A stretch of 64,000 nucleotides of DNA from Deinococcus rubellus (GTDB taxonomy: Bacteria; Deinococcota; Deinococci; Deinococcales; Deinococcaceae): assembly GCF_025244745.1 (NCBI RefSeq), contig NZ_CP104213.1, forward strand, positions 2,134,001 to 2,198,000. The letters run 5' to 3'. Positions 32,667 through 42,110 of the stretch are shown one piece after another. Positions within the stretch are counted from its first letter, which is position 1. Each line of letters starts with the position of its first letter. The notes beneath the pieces are model-generated. The model searched no databases. It was given only the letters and a program-made list of their open reading frames with translations, and was not told the origin of the DNA. A program made the position numbers and the translations under genes.

Positions 32667-33476
32667 GTGCCCGCCCCAGCTCCCTCCCATCCAGCCCCAC
32701 CACGCCCGACCAAACCGTGCCCCACGCTGGCCGAGCAGGCTCCCCCACCGGACAGCCTGCCAGAAATCGCCCGCCGCCTGGCCGAGCGCTACCTGCCCAC
32801 CCCGCCCGTGCCCAGACGCGCCGCCGAGCCGACAGACGGCCTGATCGGCACCATCCTCTCACAGCAGAACACGGCTGCCATCACCCGGCGGCAGTTCGAC
32901 GCGCTCAAGGCGGCCTACCCGATCTGGGAAGCGGCCCTGGCCGACGGTCCGGACGGCATCGAGGCGGTGCTGAAGGCGGCGGGCGGCGGACTGTCGCGCG
33001 TCAAGTCGCATTACATCTTTCAGGTGCTTGAGCGGCTGGAGAACACGCGCGGCACGCTGAGCCTCAAGGACACCCGCGAGATGGACGACGCCCAGGTACG
33101 CGCCCTGCTGGAGAGCCTGCCAGGTGTGGGCATGAAAACCGCCTCGTGCGTGCTGCTGTTCGATCTGGCGCGGCCCGCCATGCCGGTGGACACCCACATC
33201 TGGCGCATCAGTCGGCGGCTGGAACTCACGCCCGGCACCTGGAACGCGGTGAAGGTGGAGAAGTGGTTCGACGAGGTGCTGCCGCGCACCTGGCAGGCAC
33301 GCTACACCTTTCACGTGGCTGCCATCCGGCACGGGCGCGAAACCTGCAAGGCCCAGCGGCCCCGCTGCGAGGCGTGTGTGCTGAGTGGGCTGTGTCCGTC
33401 GGCAGGCATATTTCTGAACGAAGCCGTCAACAAAGCGGCGAGCGGGCGCAGGAGTCGTAAGCAGAAGGCCGAGTAG
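32667..33476 (+). CDS. nth: Endonuclease III-type DNA glycosylase/AP lyase
   Basis: A base-excision-repair enzyme acting on oxidised pyrimidines. The helix-hairpin-helix is LPGVGMKTASCVLL with catalytic Lys, the catalytic Asp is in PVDTHIWR, and the 4Fe-4S cluster ligands show the canonical C-x6-C-x2-C-x5-C spacing (CKAQRPRCEACVLSGLC). The usual LSxQTxD segment reads LSQQNTAA, a variant that may affect base choice. The first 35 residues are Pro-rich, and a basic tail follows the cluster. GTG start; an internal start is possible. Confidence 0.92.
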   Translation: MPAPAPSHPAPPRPTKPCPTLAEQAPPPDSLPEIARRLAERYLPTPPVPRRAAEPTDGLIGTILSQQNTAAITRRQFDALKAAYPIWEAALADGPDGIEAVLKAAGGGLSRVKSHYIFQVLERLENTRGTLSLKDTREMDDAQVRALLESLPGVGMKTASCVLLFDLARPAMPVDTHIWRISRRLELTPGTWNAVKVEKWFDEVLPRTWQARYTFHVAAIRHGRETCKAQRPRCEACVLSGLCPSAGIFLNEAVNKAASGRRSRKQKAE

Positions 33477-33531
33477 TCAGCGCAAACCGAAGGACCTCAG
33501 AGTCGAGCAGATCACCGTCTTTCTGAGCGAC

Positions 33532-34125
33532 TCAGCCCTGCCCGGCACCGTCCAGAAACAAGCTCACCAGCGCCCGCGCCGTCGCGTCCGGGTCAGGGGC
33601 GGGCGGGCCACTGACCAGCGGGTACAGCAGCCCCAGCAGCGCCCGCGTCAGCAGCGGGCCGGAGAGGTCGCTTCTCAGCTCGCCGCGCACGGCAGCTTCC
33701 TCCATCAAGCGGCCCAGGCCGCCCATCCAGACCGCCCGGTAGCGCTGTTCGAAGTCGGCCCGGCGCTCCCTTGACACGTGCTTGAGTTCGGAGGCGAGTT
33801 GCAGACCCACCCGCTGCTGCGGAGCGCTGATCAGCAGTTCGTAGATCAGCGTCTGGAGTTGCCCACGCAGCTCGCGCGGCTGCCGGGCACGCTCGACGAC
33901 GCCCGACAGCCCTGCCAGTGCACCGTCGAGAATCGCCAGAAACAGCGCTTCCTTGTCGGCGTAGTGGTGGTAGAGGGCCGGTTTGGTGACACCCACCGCC
34001 GCTGCCACCTCGCGCATGCTCACGCCGTGATAGCCGCGCGCCACAAAGAGCTGCGCACCCTCCGACAGAAGGCGCTCGCGGGTGCTGGCCGGGCTGACGG
34101 CAGGCAGGGACGCGCCGCCGGTCAA
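33532..34125 (-). CDS. TetR-family transcriptional regulator
   Basis: A 197-residue repressor. The N-terminal helix-turn-helix is clear (LLSEGAQLFVARGYHGVSMREVAAAVGVTKPALYHHYADKEALF). The C-terminal ligand domain is variable. The start used here is TTG at 34125, since no ATG precedes the domain; the exact start is uncertain. The target genes and ligand are unknown. Confidence 0.88.
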   Translation of the reverse strand: MTGGASLPAVSPASTRERLLSEGAQLFVARGYHGVSMREVAAAVGVTKPALYHHYADKEALFLAILDGALAGLSGVVERARQPRELRGQLQTLIYELLISAPQQRVGLQLASELKHVSRERRADFEQRYRAVWMGGLGRLMEEAAVRGELRSDLSGPLLTRALLGLLYPLVSGPPAPDPDATARALVSLFLDGAGQG

Positions 34126-34273
34126 GCGCCCACGTCCGTAGAGTCCGTAGAGGTGCGGCGGACAAAGCGCCGGAAAAACGAAAAACGAAAAAGCCGAACA
34201 CCGTTCATTGCGGTGCAGTTTAGCGCAGCGGGTTTAGGTTGGCGGCACGTTGGCCAGAGCAATGCCCCGGTGA

Positions 34274-34738
34274 TTAGCCCAACTCGGAAGCCTCCCCGAG
34301 CCGGGCCTCCACCACGATCTCACTGCTCAGGCTGGCCGCCACCGAGCAGTATTTCTCGTGGCTGAGTGCCGCAGCACGCACCAACTGCTCCTCGCTGACC
34401 CCGGCCCCGGCGGCGATGTGGCGCACGGTGATGCGGGTGTAGCGCTTGGGGTCGCTCTGCGCCCGCTCGCCCTCCACCTCGATGCGGTAGTGCGACAGCG
34501 GCGTGCGGCGCTTGTTCATGATCTCGACCACGTCGTAGGCGGTGCAGGTCGCCAGCGCGCCGAGCAGCGCTTCCATCGGACTGACCCCGATCTTGACCGG
34601 GCTGTTGTCGATCAGCAGTTGGTGACCTGAGGCCGACACGCCCAGGTAGCGCTGTTCACCCAGCCAGGTAATCTGCATGGTCTTGTTTGGAACCACTTTG
34701 GCGGCCAGCTCAGCCGGACTCTTGGAGGATGCGGTCAT
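34274..34738 (-). CDS. OsmC-family peroxiredoxin-like protein
   Basis: A 154-residue thiol peroxidase of the OsmC/YhfA group. The two redox cysteines are in ALATCTAYD (about 65) and HEKYCSVAASL (about 131). These proteins reduce organic hydroperoxides. A separate Ohr-like paralogue is at 55166. Confidence 0.88.
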   Translation of the reverse strand: MTASSKSPAELAAKVVPNKTMQITWLGEQRYLGVSASGHQLLIDNSPVKIGVSPMEALLGALATCTAYDVVEIMNKRRTPLSHYRIEVEGERAQSDPKRYTRITVRHIAAGAGVSEEQLVRAAALSHEKYCSVAASLSSEIVVEARLGEASELG

Positions 34739-34767
34739 GGCCTCAGCCTAGCGCCGCTGCGGCCAGT

Positions 34768-36108
34768 TTAACCAGCATCCGGTTCGCCTTCTGGCACGTC
34801 TTCACCCTGTCGAGCTCCATCCTGCCCGACTTCGTCCGGCGAGGCCGCGTCGTCCCAGGAGACCTCAGCCCAGTGGCCGTCCCAGTCCTCGTCGTCGTCG
34901 AGCGAGGGCAGGCAGACCTCGAAGGTGGCCCCGCCGCCGGGCGTATCACGCACCCCAATGACACCGCCATGCGCGGTGATGACCTGCTGGGCGATGGTCA
35001 GGCCCAGGCCCGCCGACCCGGCCTCTTTGCCCCGGAAGAACTTGTCGAAGATGCGCGGCTTGATCTCGTCACTGATACCGGGACCGTGATCGATGACGCA
35101 GACCTTGATCTGACCGTCTTCCTCGCGCGCTTCCAGGCCCACCTGCCCGGCCCCGCCACTGACCCGCACGGCGTTGGTCACCAGATTGACGAACACCTGG
35201 GTCAGCCGCCCCGGATCGCCCACGATCTCCAGTTCCGGCGTGCTGACGGCGACGTTGTAGTCACGCCCCACCGCCTTCAGGAGTTCGCCCAGATTCACGA
35301 AATGCGGCTCGATGCTCTGCACCAGTTCGCCGCGCGAGAGCTGCAAGAGATCGTTGACCAGCCGGGTCATGTTCTCGGCCACCCGCTGGGCGTCACTCAG
35401 CGTCTGGCTGGGGGCTGCGCCCGCCACTGCGAACTCACGCTCCACCCGGCGCAGGTAGCCCAGCAGGGCCGTCAGCGGCGTGCGGAGTTCGTGGCTGGTC
35501 TCAGCCAGAAAGGTCTTCTGGAGCTTGAGTGCTTCCTCGAGCTGCTGGGCGGTGTCTTCGAGCTTGACCCGGCCCTCCTCGGCCACCTTGTTGAGATGCT
35601 CAACTTCCCGCAAGCGAATTTGCAGGGCGGCGTTGAGCGCCCGGATCTCTCCCTCGGCCAGTTCGCGCCGCGAGCGCTCGACAGCCTCGCCGATGGCCCG
35701 GCGCACAGCGGGCGCGAGCCGCTCCAGGCGCTGCTTGAGCACGTAGTCGGTGACGCCCCGGCGCAGCGTATCGACGGCCACCTCCTCGCCCATCGCGCCG
35801 GTCACGATGATGAAGGGCAGGTAGGCCGTGTCCTGCCGGGCCGCCTCGAAGGCCGACAGACCGTCGTAGCCGGGCAGTGAGAAGTCCGACAAGACCAGAT
35901 GCGGCCTGAATTCGCTCAGGGCCTCCAGGTACGCTTCGGGCGTCTCGACCTGGCGCAGCAGTGGCACCCACGGCAGGTCGGCAGTCTCCAGGGTAATGGC
36001 GACCAGTTCCTGATCGAGAATGTTGTCTTCGAGGTGAAGCACGCGCAGCTCGCCGCCGGGCGGCGGGAAATTCAGCGCTGAAGCGGGAACGGCAGGCACC
36101 TGGGTCAT
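34768..36108 (-). CDS. Response-regulator / histidine kinase hybrid (REC-HisKA-HATPase)
   Basis: A 446-residue soluble signalling protein. Residues 20-140 form a receiver domain with acidic pocket LHLEDN and phospho-Asp in VLSDFSLPGYDG, Thr in VTGAMG and Lys in YVLKQ. A coiled-coil follows, then HisKA with SHELRTPL and a HATPase with N box NLVTNAV, DHGPGIS and GLGLTIA. The tail is acidic. The receiver at the N-terminus suggests it is controlled by another kinase in a relay. No membrane segment. The ATG at 36108 was preferred over an upstream in-frame ATG at 36204, since the extra 32 residues look non-conserved. Confidence 0.9.
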   Translation of the reverse strand: MTQVPAVPASALNFPPPGGELRVLHLEDNILDQELVAITLETADLPWVPLLRQVETPEAYLEALSEFRPHLVLSDFSLPGYDGLSAFEAARQDTAYLPFIIVTGAMGEEVAVDTLRRGVTDYVLKQRLERLAPAVRRAIGEAVERSRRELAEGEIRALNAALQIRLREVEHLNKVAEEGRVKLEDTAQQLEEALKLQKTFLAETSHELRTPLTALLGYLRRVEREFAVAGAAPSQTLSDAQRVAENMTRLVNDLLQLSRGELVQSIEPHFVNLGELLKAVGRDYNVAVSTPELEIVGDPGRLTQVFVNLVTNAVRVSGGAGQVGLEAREEDGQIKVCVIDHGPGISDEIKPRIFDKFFRGKEAGSAGLGLTIAQQVITAHGGVIGVRDTPGGGATFEVCLPSLDDDEDWDGHWAEVSWDDAASPDEVGQDGARQGEDVPEGEPDAG

Positions 36109-36322
36109 CTCGCCGCTCAGTTTACGCCGGGGCCGGGCCGCCGACTGTCGGTGTTGACCAGAACTGAACATCGGATTGGTGAAGAGTGGCACAATGAGGC
36201 GCAACCGGGCGCAGGCTGCCCGGAGTTCGGTGGGGCGGGCCGGTGGTTCTGGACCGTTCCCCTCATTTCTTTGCTCCTTCGTGCCACGTTCACCGATTCA
36301 CCGTTCTCAGGGAGGACCCGAC

Positions 36323-37912
36323 ATGCACCCAGCCAAAGAAAGACGCCCCTTTCGCCACGCCCTGGCGCTCGCCCTCGCTCTCAGCTTGCCGCTGGCCGCC
36401 GCTCAGGGGCGCGAAAGTACCCTGGTCCTGGGCGGCGACTTCTCGGATCTGATCACGCTCGATCCTGGCGTCTCGTACGAGTTCACCGGCTCGCTGGTCG
36501 CAGGCAATTTGTATGACACCCTGGTCGCCTACGAGGGCAACAACCTGACCACCCTGCGGCCACGTCTGGCATCAAGCTGGACCGTGACTCCCACCGCCAG
36601 CGGGTCGCGCCTCACCTTCAAGCTGCGCGACGCCAAATTCAGTACCGGGCGGCCCGTGACGGCTGCCGACGTGGTGTACTCGCTCAACCGGGTCATTCAG
36701 CTCAAGACGCCGTCGAGCTTCCTGCTGACCGATGTGGCAAACATCAAAGTCGGCTCGGTGACGGCCCCGGATGCCAGAACGGTGGTCATGGACATTCCCA
36801 AGACCGCCAACCCGAACATCGTACTGGCGCTGCTGACCTTCAACGTGGGCGGCGTGATTGACTCGACTGAAGCCAAAGCACATGAGCAGAGCGGCGACTT
36901 CGGCACCGGCTGGCTCAAGGACCACTCGGCGGGGTCGGGGCCGTTCATGCTCAACCGCTGGGACCGCAGCGCGCAGGTGGCGCTGGACGTCAATACCAAC
37001 GCATTCAGGAAATCGCCAAACATCAAACGGGTCATCATGCGCTACATGCTGGAATCCTCGGCCCAGCAGTCGGCCCTCAACTCCGGTGAGATCGACGTGG
37101 CCTGGGACTACACCCCCGACGCCTTCAAGGCCGCACTCAGCAATCCCAAGCTCAAGGGCCTCAAGACCGGCACCTTCCAGTTGGCTTACCTCGGGATGAA
37201 CTCGGCCAAAGGTTCACCCTTTGAAGACCCCCGCGTGCGTGAGGCGATGCGCTACGCCATCGATCAGGACGGCATCATCAAGAGCTTGCTGCAAGGCCTG
37301 GGGCGCAAAACCCAGACCATCATCCCCATTGGACTGACCGGGTCCAACAGTGCCTTACCGTATACCTACAACCCGGCCAAAGCCAAGGAGCTGCTGACGG
37401 CAGCAGGGAAGCCAAACGGCTTCAGCGTGGATTTTCTGGTCAGCACCGGCTCTTGCTCGGGCGGCGTGCCCTGTCAAGACCTTGCCGCCAAAATCCAATC
37501 GGATTTGGCCAAGGTCGGTATCAAGGCCAACATCAGACAGATGGTCAACTCCGAACTCCTGACCACCTACCGTGCCCAGAAAGCCCCGCTGATTCAGGTG
37601 GCCTGGAGTCCCGACTATGCCGACGCCGACGGCAACGGCACTCCACTGGCCGATTACAACGCCAAGTCGCTGGCCTGGCGCAACAGCTGGCAAAACGACC
37701 AGGCCAGTAAATTGGCCCAGTCGGCGGCCATCGAAACCGACCCGGCCAAGCGAATCAACCTCTACAAGCAGCTCACTGACCTGGTGGCCAAAGACGGCCC
37801 TTACGTCATCTTGTACCAGCCTTACAAGCCAGTGGTACTCAGCGCCAGCGTGGTGGGCTTTGGCCGCAACGCCAACGGTGACGTGCGCTTCGAGAAGGTC
37901 AGCAAGAAGTAA
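36323..37912 (+). CDS. Peptide/nickel-type ABC transporter substrate-binding protein
   Basis: A 529-residue family-5 solute-binding protein with a signal peptide (cut after about AAAQ, residue 28). The SBP_bac_5 pattern is visible: DPGVSYEFTGSLVAGNLYDTLV, RLTFKLRDAKFSTGRPVTAADVVYSLNR, and PFEDPRVREAMRYAIDQDGI. It should capture an oligopeptide or similar ligand. GGGAGGA precedes the ATG by 7 bases. Two permeases follow; no ATPase gene is in the window. Confidence 0.92.
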   Translation: MHPAKERRPFRHALALALALSLPLAAAQGRESTLVLGGDFSDLITLDPGVSYEFTGSLVAGNLYDTLVAYEGNNLTTLRPRLASSWTVTPTASGSRLTFKLRDAKFSTGRPVTAADVVYSLNRVIQLKTPSSFLLTDVANIKVGSVTAPDARTVVMDIPKTANPNIVLALLTFNVGGVIDSTEAKAHEQSGDFGTGWLKDHSAGSGPFMLNRWDRSAQVALDVNTNAFRKSPNIKRVIMRYMLESSAQQSALNSGEIDVAWDYTPDAFKAALSNPKLKGLKTGTFQLAYLGMNSAKGSPFEDPRVREAMRYAIDQDGIIKSLLQGLGRKTQTIIPIGLTGSNSALPYTYNPAKAKELLTAAGKPNGFSVDFLVSTGSCSGGVPCQDLAAKIQSDLAKVGIKANIRQMVNSELLTTYRAQKAPLIQVAWSPDYADADGNGTPLADYNAKSLAWRNSWQNDQASKLAQSAAIETDPAKRINLYKQLTDLVAKDGPYVILYQPYKPVVLSASVVGFGRNANGDVRFEKVSKK

Positions 37913-37918
37913 TCAGGT

Positions 37919-37961
37919 CGCTCTGAGCGGCGGGCTTTGGGGTGTGGGCTTCTTCAGAGCG
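37919..37961 (+). other. Intergenic hairpin between the binding protein and its permeases
   Basis: CGCTCTGA and TCAGAGCG form a perfect 8-bp stem starting 6 bases after the stop codon. No T tract follows. Such hairpins often protect the binding-protein part of the mRNA, so that it is made in excess over the permeases. Confidence 0.45.
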
Positions 37962-38040
37962 CCCATCTCGGAGTTCGCCGCTTTCGTATTGATGTGTATT
38001 CTTATCCTTCGCTCACGGGCCATAGCCCAAGGAGATCCCT

Positions 38041-39048
38041 TTGCTGATCTACATTCTCCGGCGACTGGCGCTGATGGTCTTTGTGCTGTGGGGCGTCACG
38101 CTGGCGGCCTTCCTCATCTCGCACGCCCTCCCAGCGGACCCCGCTGCCGCCGCGCTGGGCAACAATGCCCGTGAGGAGCAGCTTCAGGAATTCCGGGTCA
38201 AGAACGGCCTCGACAGACCTTTGCCAGTGCAGTACGGCGTGTACATGGGAAGACTGCTGCACGGCGACCTCGGCACCTCGCTCAGAACCCAGAACAGCAT
38301 CACCGCCGACCTCCAGCAGTTTTTTCCGGCGACCCTGGAACTGACCCTCGGCGCGGTGGTCTTTTCGCTCATCATCGGGCTGCCGCTGGGTATCCTGGCT
38401 GCCCTTCAACACGGCAAAGCCCCGGACTTGCTGGCCCGCATTTTCGCGCTCCTGGGCGGGGCCACCCCAGTCTACTGGCTGGCGATTCTGGCGCTCAACA
38501 TCTTCCACGAGCGCCTCGGCTGGCTACCGGGGCCGGGGCGACTGGACGCCTACAGCCTCCCGCCGCCGGTCCACACCGGGCTGGTCACCATTGACGCCAT
38601 CATCGCCCGTGACCCGCAAGTCTTCGTGGACGCCCTGCGCCACCTGATCTTACCGGGGCTGGTACTGGGCGCGTTCTCGGCAGCGCTGCTGACCCGCATG
38701 ACACGCAGCGCGCTCTTAGAAGTCCTCTCGCAAGACTACATTCGCACCGCCCGCGCCAAGGGGCTGGCGCAGAACAAAGTCATCATCAAACACGCCCTCA
38801 AGAATGCCGCCCTGCCGCTGCTGACAGTGCTGGGCAGCCTGTTCGGCAGCCTGCTGACCGGCGCGGTACTGACCGAAACCATCTTCTCCTGGCCGGGCAT
38901 CGGCAGCTACGCCACCACCTCGGCCATCAGCCTCGACTTCCCGGCCGTGATGGGCGTGACGCTGGTGGCGGGACTGGCCTACTCGCTGGTCAATCTGCTG
39001 GTGGACCTCGCTTACGCATCCTTTGATCCCAGGATCAGCTTCTCATGA
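38041..39048 (+). CDS. ABC transporter permease, DppB/OppB type
   Basis: A 335-residue permease, TTG start with AAGGAGAT upstream. It has an N-terminal helix (IYILRRLALMVFVLWGVTLAAFLISH), a periplasmic loop, five more helices and the EAA loop RTARAKGLAQNKVIIKHALKNA that contacts the ATPase. It overlaps the second permease by 4 bases. Confidence 0.92.
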   Translation: MLIYILRRLALMVFVLWGVTLAAFLISHALPADPAAAALGNNAREEQLQEFRVKNGLDRPLPVQYGVYMGRLLHGDLGTSLRTQNSITADLQQFFPATLELTLGAVVFSLIIGLPLGILAALQHGKAPDLLARIFALLGGATPVYWLAILALNIFHERLGWLPGPGRLDAYSLPPPVHTGLVTIDAIIARDPQVFVDALRHLILPGLVLGAFSAALLTRMTRSALLEVLSQDYIRTARAKGLAQNKVIIKHALKNAALPLLTVLGSLFGSLLTGAVLTETIFSWPGIGSYATTSAISLDFPAVMGVTLVAGLAYSLVNLLVDLAYASFDPRISFS

Positions 39049-39905
39049 CCACAACCCTGGAACGCGTTCCAAAACGCAGCGAGAACGTCTCGCTCCGGCG
39101 GCTCAGGCGCAACAGCGGGGCCATGCTGGGCTTCGTTCTGCTCCTCTTTTTGCTCGTCGCCGCACTGATTGGCCCACTGTTTCTGGGCAGTCCCGGCGCG
39201 CAGGACCTGGCTGTCCGGCTCTCGCCGCCGTCCGCCGCACACTGGCTCGGCACCGACCAACTGGGCCGCGACGTGCTGACCCGCGTGCTGAACGGCGCAC
39301 GCATCTCGCTGAGTCTGGGCGTCGGCGTGATGCTGGCCTCGCTGGTGTCGGGTTCGCTGATCGGCTTGCTGGCCGGGCTGCTGGGCGGCTGGTGGGACGA
39401 GGTGCTGATGCGCGTCACTGACGTCTTTCTGGCGTTTCCCAGCCTTATTCTGGCGATGGCGATCTCAGCGGCGCTGGGGCCGAGTCTCACCAACGTGATG
39501 ATCGCGGTGGCGCTGGTGTCGTGGCCGACCTACGCCCGCCTGATTCGCGCCCAGGTACTGGCCTTACGCGAGCGCGAGTTCGTGGAGGCGGCCCGCGCCC
39601 TGGGCAGCTCACAGGGACGGGTGGCGCTGCGGCACCTGCTGCCCAACTCGCTGGCCCCGCTACTGGTGCAGGGCAGCTTCGATGTCGGCAGCGCCATCCT
39701 GACAGCGGCGGGCCTGGGCTTTATCGGCTTCGGCGCGCAGCCGCCCACCCCCGAGTGGGGCGCGATGGTCTCCGAGACGCGCAACTACATCTCGCAGGCT
39801 CCCTGGGCGTCGAGTGCGCCCGCCGTCGCCATCTTGCTGACGGTACTGGCCTTCAACCTGATCGGCGACGGGTTGCGTGACGTGTTCGACCCGCGCGGAC
39901 GCTGA
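39045..39905 (+). CDS. ABC transporter permease, DppC/OppC type
   Basis: A 286-residue permease with the typical HWLGTDQLGRDVLTRVLNGARISL segment and EAA loop EFVEAARALGSSQGRVALRHLLPN, plus six helices. It forms a heterodimer with the preceding gene product. No dppD/dppF-like ATPase gene follows; the transporter must borrow ATPases from elsewhere. Confidence 0.92.
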   Translation: MTTTLERVPKRSENVSLRRLRRNSGAMLGFVLLLFLLVAALIGPLFLGSPGAQDLAVRLSPPSAAHWLGTDQLGRDVLTRVLNGARISLSLGVGVMLASLVSGSLIGLLAGLLGGWWDEVLMRVTDVFLAFPSLILAMAISAALGPSLTNVMIAVALVSWPTYARLIRAQVLALREREFVEAARALGSSQGRVALRHLLPNSLAPLLVQGSFDVGSAILTAAGLGFIGFGAQPPTPEWGAMVSETRNYISQAPWASSAPAVAILLTVLAFNLIGDGLRDVFDPRGR

Positions 39906-39998
39906 GGCCAAAGTATAGATCGAAAAAGTTTGACGCCACTTTGACGGCTCTTCTTTTACCGTGCGGATGATCTCATCCCCCGCATCAAAAGGAGAGCC

Positions 39999-40508
39999 GT
40001 GAACCGTCCGATACTTGCCATCCTCCTCAGTACCCTGTTCAGCTCAGCCTCCGCCCAGGACACCCTGCTCAAGCAGTGGGCCAGCGCCGTCGTGACCCGT
40101 AGTTCGGAATATGGTGCGGACAGCTGGGCGGCCAAGCAGGTACTCGGCGAACCCAATACCATGACCTACGGCGACAACGGCACAGCCTGGGCCTCGGCCA
40201 CACAGAACGGCGTGGCGCAGTCCATCACGGTCAGCTTCAAGGAACCGGTCTACGCCAGCGCGGTGCTGGTGCGTGAGACCTTCGGAAACGGCTTCGTCAC
40301 CAGGATTTTTGCCATCGATACGGCGGGTGCGCTGCACCAGGTTTGGGCCGGACAGGACAAAACACAACCAAACTACACTGTGAACTTCATCGCCACCTTT
40401 CCAAAAACCACTTATCTGGTCAAGGCAGTAAAGGTGGTCATTGACCCCAACCACAACATGAGTGCTTATGAGGAGATTGACGCCATTCAACTTCACGGCA
40501 CCAAATAA
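39999..40508 (+). CDS. Secreted discoidin-like (F5/8 C-type) protein
   Basis: A 169-residue exported protein. The signal peptide runs to about residue 19 (SSASA). The mature sequence (WASAVVTRSSEYGADSWAAKQVLG... then AWA, SITVSFKEPVYASAVLVRETFGNGFV, YEEIDAIQL) has the order of a jelly-roll carbohydrate-binding module of discoidin type. AAAAGGAG lies 5 bases before the GTG start. Ligand unknown. Confidence 0.7.
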   Translation: MNRPILAILLSTLFSSASAQDTLLKQWASAVVTRSSEYGADSWAAKQVLGEPNTMTYGDNGTAWASATQNGVAQSITVSFKEPVYASAVLVRETFGNGFVTRIFAIDTAGALHQVWAGQDKTQPNYTVNFIATFPKTTYLVKAVKVVIDPNHNMSAYEEIDAIQLHGTK

Positions 40509-40588
40509 GTGTTCTCCCCCCAGCGGGTTAAGACGCCTTATGAGAACTGTGTAGAGGTTTCTCAAAGATCTATCGAATACTTTGAAGT

Positions 40589-40759
40589 GTGGACGTCCTG
40601 GGAAGTCTCGGTCTCGTCCTGCTTTCTGTGGGGGGTACGCTGGGGTTTTGTGAGCATGTCCAGACCGGCTACCGCTCCAGACCCTACCTGATTCCCACCT
40701 GGCTGCTGATGTGCTGCCTGGGCTGGCTCCTGATGCTGATGTACCTGCTGCGGCCCTGA
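40589..40759 (+). CDS. Small two-helix membrane protein
   Basis: A 56-residue frame, GTG start. It is almost all hydrophobic: helix 1 (VLGSLGLVLLSVGGTLGF), a short polar loop with Tyr/Arg (YRSRPY), and helix 2 (LIPTWLLMCCLGWLLMLMYLL). The neat two-span layout and its end just before the tRNA-type terminator favour a real gene. The overlapping frame in the other phase has no such pattern. No clear Shine-Dalgarno sequence. Confidence 0.45.
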   Translation: MDVLGSLGLVLLSVGGTLGFCEHVQTGYRSRPYLIPTWLLMCCLGWLLMLMYLLRP

Positions 40760-40774
40760 AGCTGGGCGAGGCAA

Positions 40775-40806
40775 CAAAAAATCCCCGCTCTAAGGCGAGG
40801 CTTTTT
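40775..40806 (-). terminator. Original tRNA-Val terminator, left behind at the far end of the island
   Basis: On the minus strand CCTCGC-N-GCGGGG forms a 6-bp stem (one G-T pair) followed by ATTTTTT. It lies directly after the displaced tRNA 3' fragment, as a chromosomal tRNA terminator would. The plus strand also has a T tract, so it may act both ways. Confidence 0.6.
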
Positions 40807-40807
40807 C

Positions 40808-40854
40808 GTGGTGGACGGTGAGGAATTCGAACCCCCGACTCGCCGCATGTAAAG
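40808..40854 (-). repeat. attL-like repeat: displaced tRNA-Val 3' fragment
   Basis: Reads on the minus strand as anticodon loop (TTTACA), variable region, T arm (GGGGGTTCGAATTCC) and acceptor 3' strand ending in ACCGTCC-A-CCA. The 5' half of a tRNA is absent. It differs from the intact tRNA-Val at five positions (40815, 40824, 40840, 40843 and 40847). Confidence 0.75.
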
Positions 40855-40872
40855 TGGAGTCATGCTTGTTAC

Positions 40873-42110
40873 CTGAGATGTTGCAGTTTGTAAAAAGGCT
40901 GTCCAGCACGGGTTTGCACTTCAATATGGGGGTATGAACTCAAAAGAATCCCGTACTGGACAGCTTTACGCTGACACCCTCAAAGTCTTCACGCGTAAGC
41001 AGCACCTGGACAGTGTCCAGGTGCTGCTGTGTTTATTCCTTGCCGCGCTGGGGAAGCCCCATCCAAGCTTAGCGACCGTCAAGTCTCCCGCTGCCCTCAG
41101 CCGTTTTCTAAACCAGTATATCTGGAGTCTCAAGGCCTTGATCCGAGTGATGCGAGGCCATGCCCTGCGCGAATTCCGGAAGTCTCGGAAGACGTGCCGA
41201 GGCCGTCCTCCGCGTGTCGAATTGATCATTGATCTGACTTCGCTTGGGAAAGAGGGCAACTTTGCTGGGCTGGGCGACTGGATGCATACCTTAAATGGTG
41301 TGCGTGGCGTCCACGTCGTCCTGCTGTACATCTGCTGTGGTGACCTGCGGCTTCCCTGGTCGTTCTTGATCTGGCGGGGCAAAGGGGAGCCCTCCCCAAC
41401 GCAATTGGCGCTGAAACTCCTTCACGGACTTCCATGGGAAGTCCGAACCAGCAGCAAAACGATTCATCTCTTGGCCGATGGCGGGTTCAGTAGCAAAGAC
41501 TTTCTTCAGGGCGTCATCGCGCTGAATTTCGCTGGCTTTGTCGGGATGCGCGGTGACCGCAAAACGACGACCGGGCAGCATCTTCGAGACATTACGACTC
41601 CAGGGCGAAGAATTGAGCTTCACGACTTGCCTGGTGTGCCGTTGTGGGTGAGCTGGATCTGGCTGCCTGCCAGAAAGGGCGATGCTCAGGAACAGCGCTT
41701 CATTGTCTCTACGGTGCCGCGCACCGGACCAGTCATCAAGCGAACGGGAAGACGGCGCTGGAAAATCGAAGCACTCTTCAAGACCCTCAAGAGTCGTTTT
41801 GGCTTCGCAAAATTCGGCCAATACAGCAAGCGGGCAGGCGTCCTCAAGGGCGTCCGTTCTGCCCAAGAAACTTGGCGTGCGTCGGTATCTCTGTCTGAGT
41901 CTGCTGAGCTTCCTGCTCTGCCATTTCGAATGGTGGGATCGCCCGGATCCGGGCGATCCCACTTGGCCAGATTGGGGCACACTTGCTCAGCAGGTGAGGT
42001 GGAAATTCTTCAGCTATGTGCGGCTTTCTGAACTTTATCGAGAGACCAATCGAATTCATGCCGTCCAGGACGCAGATTTGGGGCTTCTAACGTAAACTGC
42101 AACATCTCAG
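40873..42110 (+). mobile_element. IS4-superfamily insertion sequence
   Basis: A 1238-bp element with perfect 17-bp terminal inverted repeats (CTGAGATGTTGCAGTTT at 40873-40889; its complement at 42094-42110). A TTAC target duplication flanks it (40869-40872 and 42111-42114). One DDE transposase, broken by a frameshift, fills the element. Confidence 0.9.
40934..42095 (+). pseudogene. Frameshifted IS4-type DDE transposase
   Basis: The first frame (40934 on) holds the catalytic residues: Asp in LIIDLTSLGK, Asp in LLADGGFSS, and the Y-(2)R-E-K-like box RRRWKIEALFKTLKSRFG with Glu. After about 41850 this frame loses sense, and the C-terminal part (GVRRYLCLSLLSFLLCHFEWW ... LSELYRE) continues in another frame to a stop at 42095. 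Programmed frameshifting is not usual for this group, so the gene is probably inactive. Confidence 0.8.

Noticed and set aside
34125..34201. Longer TetR start up to 34201
   Set aside because: That longer frame is in a different phase and has no helix-turn-helix; the domain lies in the frame starting at 34125.
40808..40854. A second functional tRNA-Val at the left edge of the island
   Set aside because: Only the 3' half can be folded; no D arm or 5' acceptor strand is found even after taking out the IS4-type element.
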